Of a stretch of 64,000 nucleotides of DNA, positions 44,968 through 54,183 are shown in pieces. A model generated the notes under the pieces. The model did not search any database. It was not told the origin of the DNA and worked only from the letters and a program-made list of their open reading frames with translations. Numbering within the stretch: position 1 is the first letter of the stretch; the number at the start of each line of letters is the position of its first letter. Origin of the DNA: Paenibacillus thalictri (GTDB lineage: Bacteria > Bacillota > Bacilli > Paenibacillales > NBRC-103111); NCBI RefSeq assembly GCF_004307995.1, contig NZ_SIRE01000008.1, forward strand, positions 62,001 through 126,000, read 5' to 3'. A program made the translations under genes and the position numbers.

Positions 44968-47304
44968 ATGAAGCTACTTGCATCCATGCATCCGGGCAAA
45001 AAACGTTCTGTGCGGTTTTATAAATACTTTTTATCGTATGTCATCTTGCCGATGACCATGTTATCTATTGTCGGCACCGTCGTTTACAGCAATTTCATCT
45101 CTACTTTGCAGCACGAAGTGGAAGCTTCGACGGTGAGCAGCCTGTCGCAAATTCGCGATATTACCGATACGCGTATAAATGAGATGGAGAAAATATCGGT
45201 GCAAATCGCAGCCAATCCCGACCTCACCCGCTTTAAAGTGTCCGAAGACGGCTATTCGTCGTATAAAGCGATTGGCGAGCTCGGCAAATACCGTTCGAGC
45301 AACTCGCTAATATACGATATGGCGCTGGTTTATCCATCGCAGGATATCACCCGTTTGTACGCGGCGAGCGGCGTGTTTGACTATGACTCATTTTTCGAAA
45401 GTGTGTATCAATACGAGACGTGGAGCCAGGCGCAATTTTTCGAGATGCTGAATACGCTTACGATGCCGATGATGAGGCCCGCGGAGACGGTTACGATCAA
45501 CGGCCTTGCCTCCAAAAAACTCGTCACTTATATATGTCCGCTGCCGATGAATCAGGGCAAGCCGTATGGGGCTGTGCTGTTTTTGATTGAAGAATCCAAT
45601 ATGAGGGCGTATATGGACAGCGTTGTGGGCAAACATGCCGGTTATGTGTATATATTGGACAAAAATAATAAGCCGCTTGTGTCCGCAGGATTCGGAGCGG
45701 GAGACCAGGTCTCGGCTGAAGGGTTGTTTTCCGTGATCGGAGCCGAACCGCTGCCGGAGCAAATTAACCAGTTGAAGAGCCGTTACGGCAATTATTCCGT
45801 GATCAAGCTTTTTTCCGAATACAATATGTGGCAATACGTCGCAGTTATCCCTACGGAAAAGCTGCTGGGTAAAGTGCTGGCAAGCCGCAGCGTGTTTAAC
45901 TACACCGTGCTGCTGCTGGTTGTGGTTGGTGTGGCCGTTTCGTTTGTGCTGGCCAACAGCAGCTACCGCTCCTTGCGCAATATCGTACAAAGAATCATTG
46001 ACCGGAAAGCGGTGCGGGAAACGGCGGACAATATGGATGAAATAGCTTATTTGTCCCATGCGTTTGACAAGGTGATCGCGGAAAAAGAAGGATTGATGCA
46101 TCAGCTCGGGAGCAAAAGCGAATTGATGAAGGAGCGCCTGCTGATCTCGCTGCTGAAAGGCAAGCAGGATGTTCATCGCCATATGCCGGATATGCTGAGC
46201 CTCTCAGGGCTTGTTTTCGAGCGCTCGTCATTTGCCGTGCTGCTGTTCTGGATTGACGACTTCCAGCGTTTTTGCGCGGAGAACAGCGCGTCCATGCAAA
46301 ACTTGTTTAAGTTCAGCATTATCAATATCGCCGAAGAATTGTCCGGAGAAGTGGGCAGCGGTTACGGCGTCGACCTGATCGACGAACGCGGCGTCGCTTT
46401 AGTGCTGAACTTTAACGCGGATAGCCGCAACCGTGCGATGATTACGGAGCTGGCGGATAAGATCAAACAATTTTACAAGATGAACTACAAATTTTCGCTA
46501 ACGGTCGGTATCGGCCAGATTGTAGACAACTTGGCTTCGCTGGGCCTGTCTTATGAGCAAGCCAATAAAGCGACCGTCTATAGATTTATTCTCGGCGGCG
46601 ACCATATTATCTTTTATGAAGATATAACCGCAGAGCGGCGTTATAACGATTATTACCCGTTCGAGCTTGAAGATACGCTGATGAAGTCGCTGAGGCAAGG
46701 CAAAGCGGAGGAAGCTCAAGAGGCCGTTTCCCGCATTTTTGCGACGATTTCCGATCGTTCCTTATCGCCCGAATCCGCCAAATACGTCTGCTCCGGCATC
46801 ATTCACAAAATGATCGGCACGATGGATGAACTGAATTACAAATTAAGCGATTATTTGCGCGGGCATCTGGAAACGGTGCTTGGCCAAGATTTTGAAACGC
46901 TGGCGATGGCCGAGGCGGTGCTTGGCGAGACTAGCAGGCAAATATGCGAATACGTTGCCGAACATAAGGAAAGCAAAAATTTCGCCTTAAGCGATAAAAT
47001 TATCGCTTATATCAAAGAGCGTTATTTCGATAATGGGTTGTCGCAGGAATCGATCGCCGGCGAGTTCGGCTTGTCGCCGTCTTATGTTTCCCGTTATGTG
47101 AAGGATCAAACCGGGGAAACGCTGAAGCAGCACATCGACACGCTGCGGATGGACGAAGCGAAGCGGCTGCTCGCCCATAGCGAGCTGACGGTACGGCAAA
47201 TTGTCGAACAGGTTGGTTACGTGGACGAAACGAATTTTATCCGCAAGTTTAAAAAACAAGAGGGGATCACCCCCATCCAATACCGCAAAACATTCCATGC
47301 ATAG
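44968..47304 (+). CDS. Membrane-anchored AraC family regulator
   Basis: A 778-residue single-chain sensor-regulator like the one at 15974. TM1 lies at about 20-42, a Cache-like extracytoplasmic sensor follows, TM2 at about 307-331 (LLLVVVGVAVSFVLANS), a long cytoplasmic region, and a C-terminal AraC domain (LSQESIAGEFGLSPSYVSRY, VRQIVEQVGYVDETNFIRKF). ATG 44968 has GGCGGTGA 7 bases upstream. It ends in a strong terminator and precedes an importer operon that it likely activates. Confidence 0.9.
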   Translation: MKLLASMHPGKKRSVRFYKYFLSYVILPMTMLSIVGTVVYSNFISTLQHEVEASTVSSLSQIRDITDTRINEMEKISVQIAANPDLTRFKVSEDGYSSYKAIGELGKYRSSNSLIYDMALVYPSQDITRLYAASGVFDYDSFFESVYQYETWSQAQFFEMLNTLTMPMMRPAETVTINGLASKKLVTYICPLPMNQGKPYGAVLFLIEESNMRAYMDSVVGKHAGYVYILDKNNKPLVSAGFGAGDQVSAEGLFSVIGAEPLPEQINQLKSRYGNYSVIKLFSEYNMWQYVAVIPTEKLLGKVLASRSVFNYTVLLLVVVGVAVSFVLANSSYRSLRNIVQRIIDRKAVRETADNMDEIAYLSHAFDKVIAEKEGLMHQLGSKSELMKERLLISLLKGKQDVHRHMPDMLSLSGLVFERSSFAVLLFWIDDFQRFCAENSASMQNLFKFSIINIAEELSGEVGSGYGVDLIDERGVALVLNFNADSRNRAMITELADKIKQFYKMNYKFSLTVGIGQIVDNLASLGLSYEQANKATVYRFILGGDHIIFYEDITAERRYNDYYPFELEDTLMKSLRQGKAEEAQEAVSRIFATISDRSLSPESAKYVCSGIIHKMIGTMDELNYKLSDYLRGHLETVLGQDFETLAMAEAVLGETSRQICEYVAEHKESKNFALSDKIIAYIKERYFDNGLSQESIAGEFGLSPSYVSRYVKDQTGETLKQHIDTLRMDEAKRLLAHSELTVRQIVEQVGYVDETNFIRKFKKQEGITPIQYRKTFHA

Positions 47305-47311
47305 CTGTCTC

Positions 47312-47344
47312 AAGGCCGAAAATCCCGCCATTTTCGGCCTTTTG
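47312..47344 (+). terminator. Terminator of the membrane AraC gene
   Basis: AAGGCCGAAAAT (47312-47323) pairs perfectly with ATTTTCGGCCTT (47330-47341), followed by Ts. Confidence 0.88.
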
Positions 47345-47493
47345 TAATAAAATGCAGATGTTCCGTACGGATTGCAGATGGACGAATTGCCGCCCGCCGG
47401 GCTATAGTCAGAGGCACCGGGGCACTGAAGCCGCAGCGCGCGGCCGGCGCTTCCATCATTCAATCCAGAGATCGCATGAAAGGGGGGACATTG

Positions 47494-48405
47494 ATGACGA
47501 AACCTGCATGGCTCAAAGTGCTTCATCGCAACTGGGATTTATATGTGCTGATTTTGCCGGTCGTGCTGTATTTCATCGTGTTTCATTACATTCCGATGTA
47601 CGGCGTGCAAATCGCGTTTAAAGATTTTATCGCGACCAAAGGCATTTCCGGCAGCCCATGGGTCGGTTTTAAGCACTTCACACGTTTTTTCGATTCTTAT
47701 TACGCCTGGAGGTTAATCCGCAATACGCTGGGTCTCAGCTTGTACCAGCTGGCCGTGACGTTTCCGGTGCCGATTATATTGGCGCTGCTGATCAACGAAG
47801 TGAGGGGTACACGGTTTAAAAGAGTTTTGCAAACGGTTACTTATGCTCCGCATTTCTTGTCTACGGTTGTTCTTGTCGGGTTGATTCTGACCTTCTTGAA
47901 CCCGAAAAACGGCATGATCAACCTCTTGATCGTCGCTTTCGGCGGAGAACCGGTTTATTTCATGACCGAGGAAGGCTGGTTTAAGTCGATTTATGTGCTT
48001 TCCGACGTATGGCAGAATACCGGTTGGGCATCGATTATTTATTTGGCCGCACTTGCAGGCATCGACCCGCAGCTCTATGAGGCGGCGGTGGTGGATGGAG
48101 CGGGCAGAATGAAGCGGATGCTGCATATTACGATTCCGTGTCTTGTACCTACGGCGACTATTTTGCTCATCTTGAATTTTGGTCATGTTATGAGCATCGG
48201 CTTTGAGAAGGTGTATCTGATGCAGAACAACTTGAATCTGGAAACCTCCGAAGTCATCTCCACTTACGTGTACAAAAACGGTCTGGTCGGGGCGCAATAC
48301 AGCTTTACGGCCGCAATCGGCCTGTTTAACTCGGCGGTCAATTTTGCGATGCTGCTTGTCGTCAACAGCATTTCCAGACGGGTCAGTCAAACCAGCTTAT
48401 GGTAA
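47494..48405 (+). CDS. ABC importer permease, LplB-like
   Basis: A 303-residue permease with IVFHYIPMYGVQIAFKD near the N-terminus and coupling loop YEAAVVDGAGRMKRM, diagnostic of the LplB group. ATG 47494 is used because AAAGGGGGGAC lies directly upstream; ATG 47476 precedes that site. Only a TATAGT -10-like box (47403-47408) with no good -35 is seen upstream, suggesting activator dependence. In this operon the permeases come before the binding protein. Confidence 0.92.
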   Translation: MTKPAWLKVLHRNWDLYVLILPVVLYFIVFHYIPMYGVQIAFKDFIATKGISGSPWVGFKHFTRFFDSYYAWRLIRNTLGLSLYQLAVTFPVPIILALLINEVRGTRFKRVLQTVTYAPHFLSTVVLVGLILTFLNPKNGMINLLIVAFGGEPVYFMTEEGWFKSIYVLSDVWQNTGWASIIYLAALAGIDPQLYEAAVVDGAGRMKRMLHITIPCLVPTATILLILNFGHVMSIGFEKVYLMQNNLNLETSEVISTYVYKNGLVGAQYSFTAAIGLFNSAVNFAMLLVVNSISRRVSQTSLW

Positions 48406-48420
48406 AAGGGGGGAAACCGC

Positions 48421-49314
48421 ATGAATTTGGGCGCCAGGGAGAATTTTGGAGACCGCATGTTTAACGCTGTCAATCTGGTCGTCTTGTCGGCCATTCTGGT
48501 TGCTGTGCTGTATCCGCTGATTTATGTCATCAGTGCTTCCGTCAGCGATCCCATGCTGGTGCTGCAGGGGAAAGTATGGCTTTGGCCGAGAGACTTGACG
48601 TTTGAAGCGTACAAGCGGGTATTTCAAAATCCGGATATTCTGATCGGCTACCGGAACACGATTTTGTATACGGTGATCGGCACCTGCATCAATATCGCGA
48701 TGACGATCGCCGGCGCTTATCCGCTTTCCCGCAAAGATTTTATCGGGCGCAACGTCCTGATGGCGCTGATTACGTTTACGATGTTTTTCAGCGGAGGCAT
48801 TATTCCGACTTATTTGGTCGTCAAAAACCTCGGCCTCGTGAATACGTTCTGGGCGATGATTTTGCCGAATGCGTTGTCGGTGTTTAATTTAATCATTATG
48901 CGCACGTTTTTTCAAAATACGATTCCGGTCGAACTGCAGGAATCTGCCTTTATGGACGGAGCCTCGAATATCCGCATATTACGCAGCGTCGTGCTGCCGT
49001 TATCCATGCCGATCATTGCGGTGTTGATCTTGTATTATGCGGTAAGCCATTGGAACTCGTTTTTTAATGCGCTGATTTATTTGTCGGGCCGGCAGATGTA
49101 TCCGCTGCAGTTATTCCTGCGGGAGCTGCTCATTCAAAATCAGATGGAGCAGATGTTGTCCGGGGATTCCGAATCGATGATCCAGCAAATGATGATCGCC
49201 GAAGGTTTGAAATATGCGATCATTGTCGTGTCGAGTTTGCCGGTGCTGATCATGTATCCTTTCTTGCAAAAATATTTCGAGAAAGGCATGATGATCGGAG
49301 CGATTAAAGGGTAA
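48421..49314 (+). CDS. ABC importer permease, LplC/YtcP-like
   Basis: A 297-residue permease with coupling loop QESAFMDGASNIRIL and C-terminus YFEKGMMIGAIKG. GGGGGGAAA precedes ATG 48421. It makes the channel with the preceding permease; the binding protein follows. Confidence 0.92.
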   Translation: MNLGARENFGDRMFNAVNLVVLSAILVAVLYPLIYVISASVSDPMLVLQGKVWLWPRDLTFEAYKRVFQNPDILIGYRNTILYTVIGTCINIAMTIAGAYPLSRKDFIGRNVLMALITFTMFFSGGIIPTYLVVKNLGLVNTFWAMILPNALSVFNLIIMRTFFQNTIPVELQESAFMDGASNIRILRSVVLPLSMPIIAVLILYYAVSHWNSFFNALIYLSGRQMYPLQLFLRELLIQNQMEQMLSGDSESMIQQMMIAEGLKYAIIVVSSLPVLIMYPFLQKYFEKGMMIGAIKG

Positions 49315-49369
49315 CATTGTAATTTCCATCGTAATTTCAGTATTTTCAAATAAAGCTTGGGAGGTTTGA

Positions 49370-51010
49370 ATGATGAAAAGTAAAAAATGGGTAGCGATGG
49401 TATCGGCCGCCGCCTTATCGGCGGGAGCTTTGGCAGGGTGTTCGTCTGGGGAGCCGGCAAAGCAAGGCGCCGACAATACGCCGGCAGGGGCTGCGGCGCC
49501 GCAGCCGCCGATCAATATGACCGGATTTCCGATCGCCAAAGAGCCGATCACGATCAAGATGATGGGGGCTAAAGGTCCGCTGCACGGCGAATGGAAGGAC
49601 ATGCTGGTGTTTAAGGAATACGAAAAGATGACCGGCATCAAGGTGGAGTTTGAAACGGTGCCGCAAAACGGGTTTGTGGAAAAAAGAAACGTCAAGATGG
49701 CGGGAGGCGATCTTCCCGATGCGTTCTATCGGGCGCAATTTACGCCGGCCGACGAAGTCAACTACGGTTCGCAGGGCATTCTGATTCCACTTAACGGGCT
49801 GATCGACAAATACGCGCCGAATTTGAAGGCGGTTATGGAGAAGTACCCGGAAGTTCGGCAGAGCATTACCGCGCCGGACGGCAATATTTACACATTACCG
49901 CAGCTCAATGACCAGTTGGCGCCACGTTTGTCGCGCAAAATTTTTATTAACAAGAAATGGCTCGACAAGCTGGGTTTACCGGTGCCGGCAACAACGGAAG
50001 AATATTACAACACCTTAAAAGCGTTTCGCGACAACGATATGACCGGAAGCGGCAAAAAAGATGCGCTGCCTTGGTCCGGGGACAAAACGTTTGATATTTT
50101 ATCGAACATCAGAGGGTCATGGGGGCTTGGCACAACCGGGGCTACCGGCGATTCGTTTATCGATAAGGGACCGGACGGCAAGCTGCGCTTTTTTGCCATA
50201 GATCCTAAGTATAAGGAACTGCTGGAATATTTGAACAAGCTGTATAAGGAAGGTTTGATCGATAAGGACGTGTTTACCCAGGAGGTGCCGCAATTCAGCG
50301 CGAAATTGACACAGGGCATCACCGGTTCCTTCTCGGCCAGCAACGTCAACCAGGCAGGCGCCAAATATATGGACGATTATGTGCCGCTGCCGGCATTGAA
50401 AGGACCGTACGGCGACCAACTGTTCTCGACGGTTGTGCCGTTCACGCAGACGCAAGGGACATTTGCGATTACGAACAAAAACAAATATCCGGAAGCGACG
50501 ATGCGTTGGGTCGATTACTTCTATGGGGATGAAGGCGTGAAGTTTCTGCGCATGGGCATGGAAGGCGTCACTTACGAGAAAACGCCGGACGGCAGCGATA
50601 TTCAATACAAAGAGGAAATTCGCGCCAATCCGAAGCTTTCGCTGGACCAGGCGGCGGCGCAATTCTCACCGTGGCCGGGAGGCGGCATTCCGCAATTCGT
50701 GCAGATGAAATATGACAAGACCGGCAATACGCTGCCTTCGTCGCTGGAATCGGCGAAAGTGCTTGGGCCGTATGTGCCGAAAGAAATTTGGCCGAAGTTC
50801 CTGTTTACGAAAGACGAGCAAGACCAGCTTAATTCGCTGAACAACGACATCAACACTTATGTTCAAGAGCAGCAAATCAAGTTTGTGACCGGCGCCGTGC
50901 CGTTCAGCAACTGGGATCAATATGTCGCTTCCATCAAGAAGATGGGTGTCGATAAAATGCTGACCATTTACGGGGCGGCATACGACCGGTACGTCAAAGC
51001 GAAAAAGTGA
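49370..51010 (+). CDS. LplA-type solute-binding lipoprotein
   Basis: A 546-residue binding protein. The signal peptide ends in LAGC (C24), then an Ala/Pro linker. It belongs to the long LplA-type group and has a DNDMTGSGKKDALP loop resembling a calcium site. GGGAGG precedes two adjacent ATGs (49370 and 49373); the second has slightly better spacing. It is the last transport gene before three oxidoreductases, which probably process what it imports. Confidence 0.92.
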   Translation: MMKSKKWVAMVSAAALSAGALAGCSSGEPAKQGADNTPAGAAAPQPPINMTGFPIAKEPITIKMMGAKGPLHGEWKDMLVFKEYEKMTGIKVEFETVPQNGFVEKRNVKMAGGDLPDAFYRAQFTPADEVNYGSQGILIPLNGLIDKYAPNLKAVMEKYPEVRQSITAPDGNIYTLPQLNDQLAPRLSRKIFINKKWLDKLGLPVPATTEEYYNTLKAFRDNDMTGSGKKDALPWSGDKTFDILSNIRGSWGLGTTGATGDSFIDKGPDGKLRFFAIDPKYKELLEYLNKLYKEGLIDKDVFTQEVPQFSAKLTQGITGSFSASNVNQAGAKYMDDYVPLPALKGPYGDQLFSTVVPFTQTQGTFAITNKNKYPEATMRWVDYFYGDEGVKFLRMGMEGVTYEKTPDGSDIQYKEEIRANPKLSLDQAAAQFSPWPGGGIPQFVQMKYDKTGNTLPSSLESAKVLGPYVPKEIWPKFLFTKDEQDQLNSLNNDINTYVQEQQIKFVTGAVPFSNWDQYVASIKKMGVDKMLTIYGAAYDRYVKAKK

Positions 51011-51024
51011 GGTGAAAGCGCATC

Positions 51025-52101
51025 ATGACGAACAAATTAAAAATCGGCATTATCGGCTGCGGCGGAATTGCCATGAACAAACATTTGCCTACCTTATCCA
51101 AACATAACGCCGTTGAACTTGCCGCTTTCTGCGACGTGTTCACCGGCAATGCGCAAAGAGCGGCCGATCAGTACGGTGCGGACGGCAGCGCTGTCTATAG
51201 CGATTACCGCGAGCTGCTGGCCGATCCGGCGATCGATGTTGTGCATGTGTGCACGGCGAACGACACGCATGCCGAGGTATCCATCGCTGCGCTGCGCGCG
51301 GGCAAACATGTGATGTGCGAGAAGCCGATGGCAAAGACGGCTGCGGAGGCGGCGCTTATGCTGGAGGTTGCTGAACAAACCGGGAAAAAGCTGACGATCG
51401 GCTACAATAACCGGTTTCGCGCCGACAGCCAGCAGCTGTATAAAATTTGCCAAAACGGCAGCTTGGGAGACATTTATTTCGCCAAAGCCCATGCGGTCCG
51501 CCGCAGAGGCGTTCCCGCCCGCGGAGTGTTTCTGGATAAAGACAAGCAAGGCGGCGGGCCGTTGATCGATATCGGCACCCATGCGCTCGATTTGACCTTG
51601 TGGCTGATGAATAATTACAAGCCGCGTATGGTTGTCGGAACGGCGTACCATCTGCTATCGCAAATGGAGGAAACAGCCCAGAACGGGGGATGGGACCCGG
51701 GCAGCTTTACGGTGGAGGATTCCGCTTTCGCTATGATCGTTATGGAAAATGGCGCGACCGTCATCGTGGAATCGAGTTGGGCGTTAAATATTCGCCAGGA
51801 AGGCGCTGCCAAGGTGACGCTGTGCGGCAGCAAAGGCGGAGCCGATATGTGGGACGGCTTGTGGATCAACGGCGAAAGCGACGGCAGGCTGTTCGACCAG
51901 CAAATCCATCTGGATGGCGCCAATGTGCCTGCCAGCGCGGTCCGCGCCAAGGCGATCGAATTGGAGATGAAGCTGTGGATCGACAGCATTTTGCAGGATA
52001 AAGACCCGGCGGTTACGGCGCAGCAGGCGCTGGTCGTATCGCAAATTTTGGAGGCTATCTACGAGTCGGCAGAGACCGGCAAGGCCGTTTATTTTAACTG
52101 A
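51025..52101 (+). CDS. Gfo/Idh/MocA oxidoreductase, cassette 1 type A
   Basis: A 358-residue NAD(P)-dependent sugar oxidoreductase. The dinucleotide loop is GIIGCGGIA. Catalytic Lys K100 lies in CEKPMAK; D182 and H186 lie in PLIDIGTHALD. Its closest relative in the window is the protein encoded at 59073, with which it shares long blocks such as DVVHVCTANDTHAE and FTVEDSA. Members oxidise or reduce a ring hydroxyl or C1, and some act as NAD-dependent glycosidases (GH109). It is the first gene of the A-B-C cassette. Substrate is unknown. Confidence 0.9.
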   Translation: MTNKLKIGIIGCGGIAMNKHLPTLSKHNAVELAAFCDVFTGNAQRAADQYGADGSAVYSDYRELLADPAIDVVHVCTANDTHAEVSIAALRAGKHVMCEKPMAKTAAEAALMLEVAEQTGKKLTIGYNNRFRADSQQLYKICQNGSLGDIYFAKAHAVRRRGVPARGVFLDKDKQGGGPLIDIGTHALDLTLWLMNNYKPRMVVGTAYHLLSQMEETAQNGGWDPGSFTVEDSAFAMIVMENGATVIVESSWALNIRQEGAAKVTLCGSKGGADMWDGLWINGESDGRLFDQQIHLDGANVPASAVRAKAIELEMKLWIDSILQDKDPAVTAQQALVVSQILEAIYESAETGKAVYFN

Positions 52102-52115
52102 AAGGGGAGGACAAG

Positions 52116-53132
52116 ATGAAAGCCGCTTTAGTAGGCGGAGGCCATGCGGGCCTTCAATATGCGCAAAGCTTAAGCCGGCTGCGCCATGTCGAAGTGGCGG
52201 GAATATGCGGCATGACGGACGAAGGGGCGGTTCAGCGGGAAGGGGAACGCCCCTCCCCGCTGCTTCCGGCAATTCCGGCATTTTCGACGTATGAAGAAAT
52301 GATGGAGTTCACCGACCCGGATCTTGTCTGTGTGTGCGTGCCGGCGGATCGGCAGCGGGACATCGTGCTGAAATCGATTGAACGGGGCAAACATGTGGTT
52401 TGCGAAGCACCGTTTGGCTTTGATGTGGCGCAGCTGAGGCAAGCGGTTCAAGCGGCTGAAGCCAAGGGTGTACATTTGTTCGCGGGTGTTGCGGAGCGGT
52501 TTGCGCCGCATATGCAGGACATCAAAAGCAAGTTGGACAAAGGTGCGATCGGCAGCGCGGGAGTTGTGCATATCCAACGCTCCGGTCCTTATCCGGTCGG
52601 CGCTCGGCAAGGGGGCGCCGGCTCGGCGGCGGACCGGCATGGCGTTCTCGGTCAATGGCTGATCGGGGATATGTTTTTGCTGCGTTGGATGCTGGGTGAG
52701 GTAAACACGGTGTTCGCGCTGAACACGCAAGCCCCTGGTGTGGATTATGCGCTTGTGACTTTGCGTTTTGCCAGCGGGGCTATCGCCAATTTGGCCGGTT
52801 ATTGGGGAGACGAGGAGGGCAGCCGGTACCGGATCGAGCTGGCCGGCAACGGCGGCGTAGTGCGGTATGACAGCAAGAATACCGCGAGTTTTGAATTAAA
52901 ACAACGCGGAGACGGAACGAGCACAAATCGTACGACTAGCGATAGCCCGTCGGTGCGCAGCCCGTATGACGGGCAGCTTGCCGACGTATTGCGCTGTATC
53001 GCAGCGGGAGCCGGCACCAAGCCACTAGTCGCTGCGGAGGATGTGGCGAAAGTGCTGGAGCTTGCCGAAGCGGCGTTTCAGTCCGCTGTCACCGGGGAGC
53101 CGGTGCAGCTGCAAGGAGGTGCGCAGCAATGA
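52116..53132 (+). CDS. Gfo/Idh/MocA-like protein lacking catalytic residues, cassette 1 type B
   Basis: A 338-residue protein with the family's two-domain layout and a good nucleotide loop (VGGGHAG). The catalytic Lys of EKP is Ala (CEAPFGF, A98). The Asp and His of the usual DxGxH are Gln and Gly (GQWLIGDMFLLRW, Q180). It is probably not an active dehydrogenase by itself; a partner or regulatory subunit of the A or C protein is plausible (inference). The paralogue at 60209 has lost the same positions. Its stop overlaps the next start by 4 bases. Confidence 0.85.
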   Translation: MKAALVGGGHAGLQYAQSLSRLRHVEVAGICGMTDEGAVQREGERPSPLLPAIPAFSTYEEMMEFTDPDLVCVCVPADRQRDIVLKSIERGKHVVCEAPFGFDVAQLRQAVQAAEAKGVHLFAGVAERFAPHMQDIKSKLDKGAIGSAGVVHIQRSGPYPVGARQGGAGSAADRHGVLGQWLIGDMFLLRWMLGEVNTVFALNTQAPGVDYALVTLRFASGAIANLAGYWGDEEGSRYRIELAGNGGVVRYDSKNTASFELKQRGDGTSTNRTTSDSPSVRSPYDGQLADVLRCIAAGAGTKPLVAAEDVAKVLELAEAAFQSAVTGEPVQLQGGAQQ

Positions 53133-54118
53133 ACAAGCTGAAGGTTGGGATGATCGGTTTTGCCCATACGCATGCGGAAGCGTTTCTGAAAGCGCTGGAG
53201 CGCAATACGCATGCGGAAATCGTCGGTATCTCCGACGAAAACCGCAGCTACACGGAGCCATTTGATCAAAAGTACGCTTATTATGCAGATTACAACGAAT
53301 TGCTGGCTGCGGACATCGCAGCGGTATTCGTCTGCTCGGAAAATGTCCATCACGCCAAGCTGACCGTCGCTGCGGCCCAGGCAAAAAAACACGTGTTTTG
53401 CGAAAAACCGCTTGGCGCTTCCCGGGCGGATATGCAGGCGATGGTAGAGGCTTGCAAGGCAAACGGCGTGCAGTTGATGACGGCGTTTACGAACCGTTAT
53501 TCGCAAGCGGTTGTGCGGGCAAAAGAAGCGATTGACAGCGGAGCCATCGGCAAGGTGCTTGCCGTCAAATGCACCAACAAAGGCGGATTGCCCCGCCGCA
53601 GCTGGTTTACGGAGCAAAGCTTGTCGGGTGGCGGAGCGATGCTTGATCATTCGGTTCATGTCATGGACATTTTGAATTGGATTTTGCGTTCGCATGTGGT
53701 ACAGGTGTATGCGGAGTCGGGCACGTTGTTCCACGATATTCCGATTGACGATATGGGTATGATCCATTTCAAATATGCAAACGGCGTTGTTGGCGTGCTC
53801 GATACGAGCTGGTCGCGGGTGAAGGCGTTTCCGATGAAACGGGATTTGACGCTTGAATTTATCGGGACCGGCGGTTCGATTTCCGTCGACGTGCGCAATA
53901 TGGTCAATGAAGTGTACAGCAATAACGCGAGCAGCGCGGCATGGAGCGATTGGAGCGAAAACTTGAGCGATTTGGCCGTCGCCGATTTTGTAAGCTGCTT
54001 GCTGGAAGACCGACCTGTGCCGATTACCGGTGAAGACGGGATGAATTCGGCGCTTGTTGCGCTTGCCGCCTACGAATCGTCCCGGTTGGGCCGGGCGGTC
54101 AAGCTGGCTGATGAGTAG
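53129..54118 (+). CDS. Gfo/Idh/MocA oxidoreductase, cassette 1 type C
   Basis: A 329-residue family member with a changed dinucleotide loop: GMIGFAHTHAE replaces the usual GxGxxG/A. The catalytic signature is intact: K93 in CEKPLGAS, D173 and H177 in AMLDHSVHVMD. Its close paralogue is encoded at 61344 (shared SENxxHAxLTIAAA-type block and PITGEDG). It is translationally coupled to the type-B gene. The altered loop suggests an unusual cofactor mode or specificity; this is inference. Confidence 0.88.
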   Translation: MNKLKVGMIGFAHTHAEAFLKALERNTHAEIVGISDENRSYTEPFDQKYAYYADYNELLAADIAAVFVCSENVHHAKLTVAAAQAKKHVFCEKPLGASRADMQAMVEACKANGVQLMTAFTNRYSQAVVRAKEAIDSGAIGKVLAVKCTNKGGLPRRSWFTEQSLSGGGAMLDHSVHVMDILNWILRSHVVQVYAESGTLFHDIPIDDMGMIHFKYANGVVGVLDTSWSRVKAFPMKRDLTLEFIGTGGSISVDVRNMVNEVYSNNASSAAWSDWSENLSDLAVADFVSCLLEDRPVPITGEDGMNSALVALAAYESSRLGRAVKLADE

Positions 54119-54183
54119 GACGGCAACTTTTCGTATTCGCTGGCAATGTATTGTCACCCATTTATTATGGAGGTGAGTTTGGC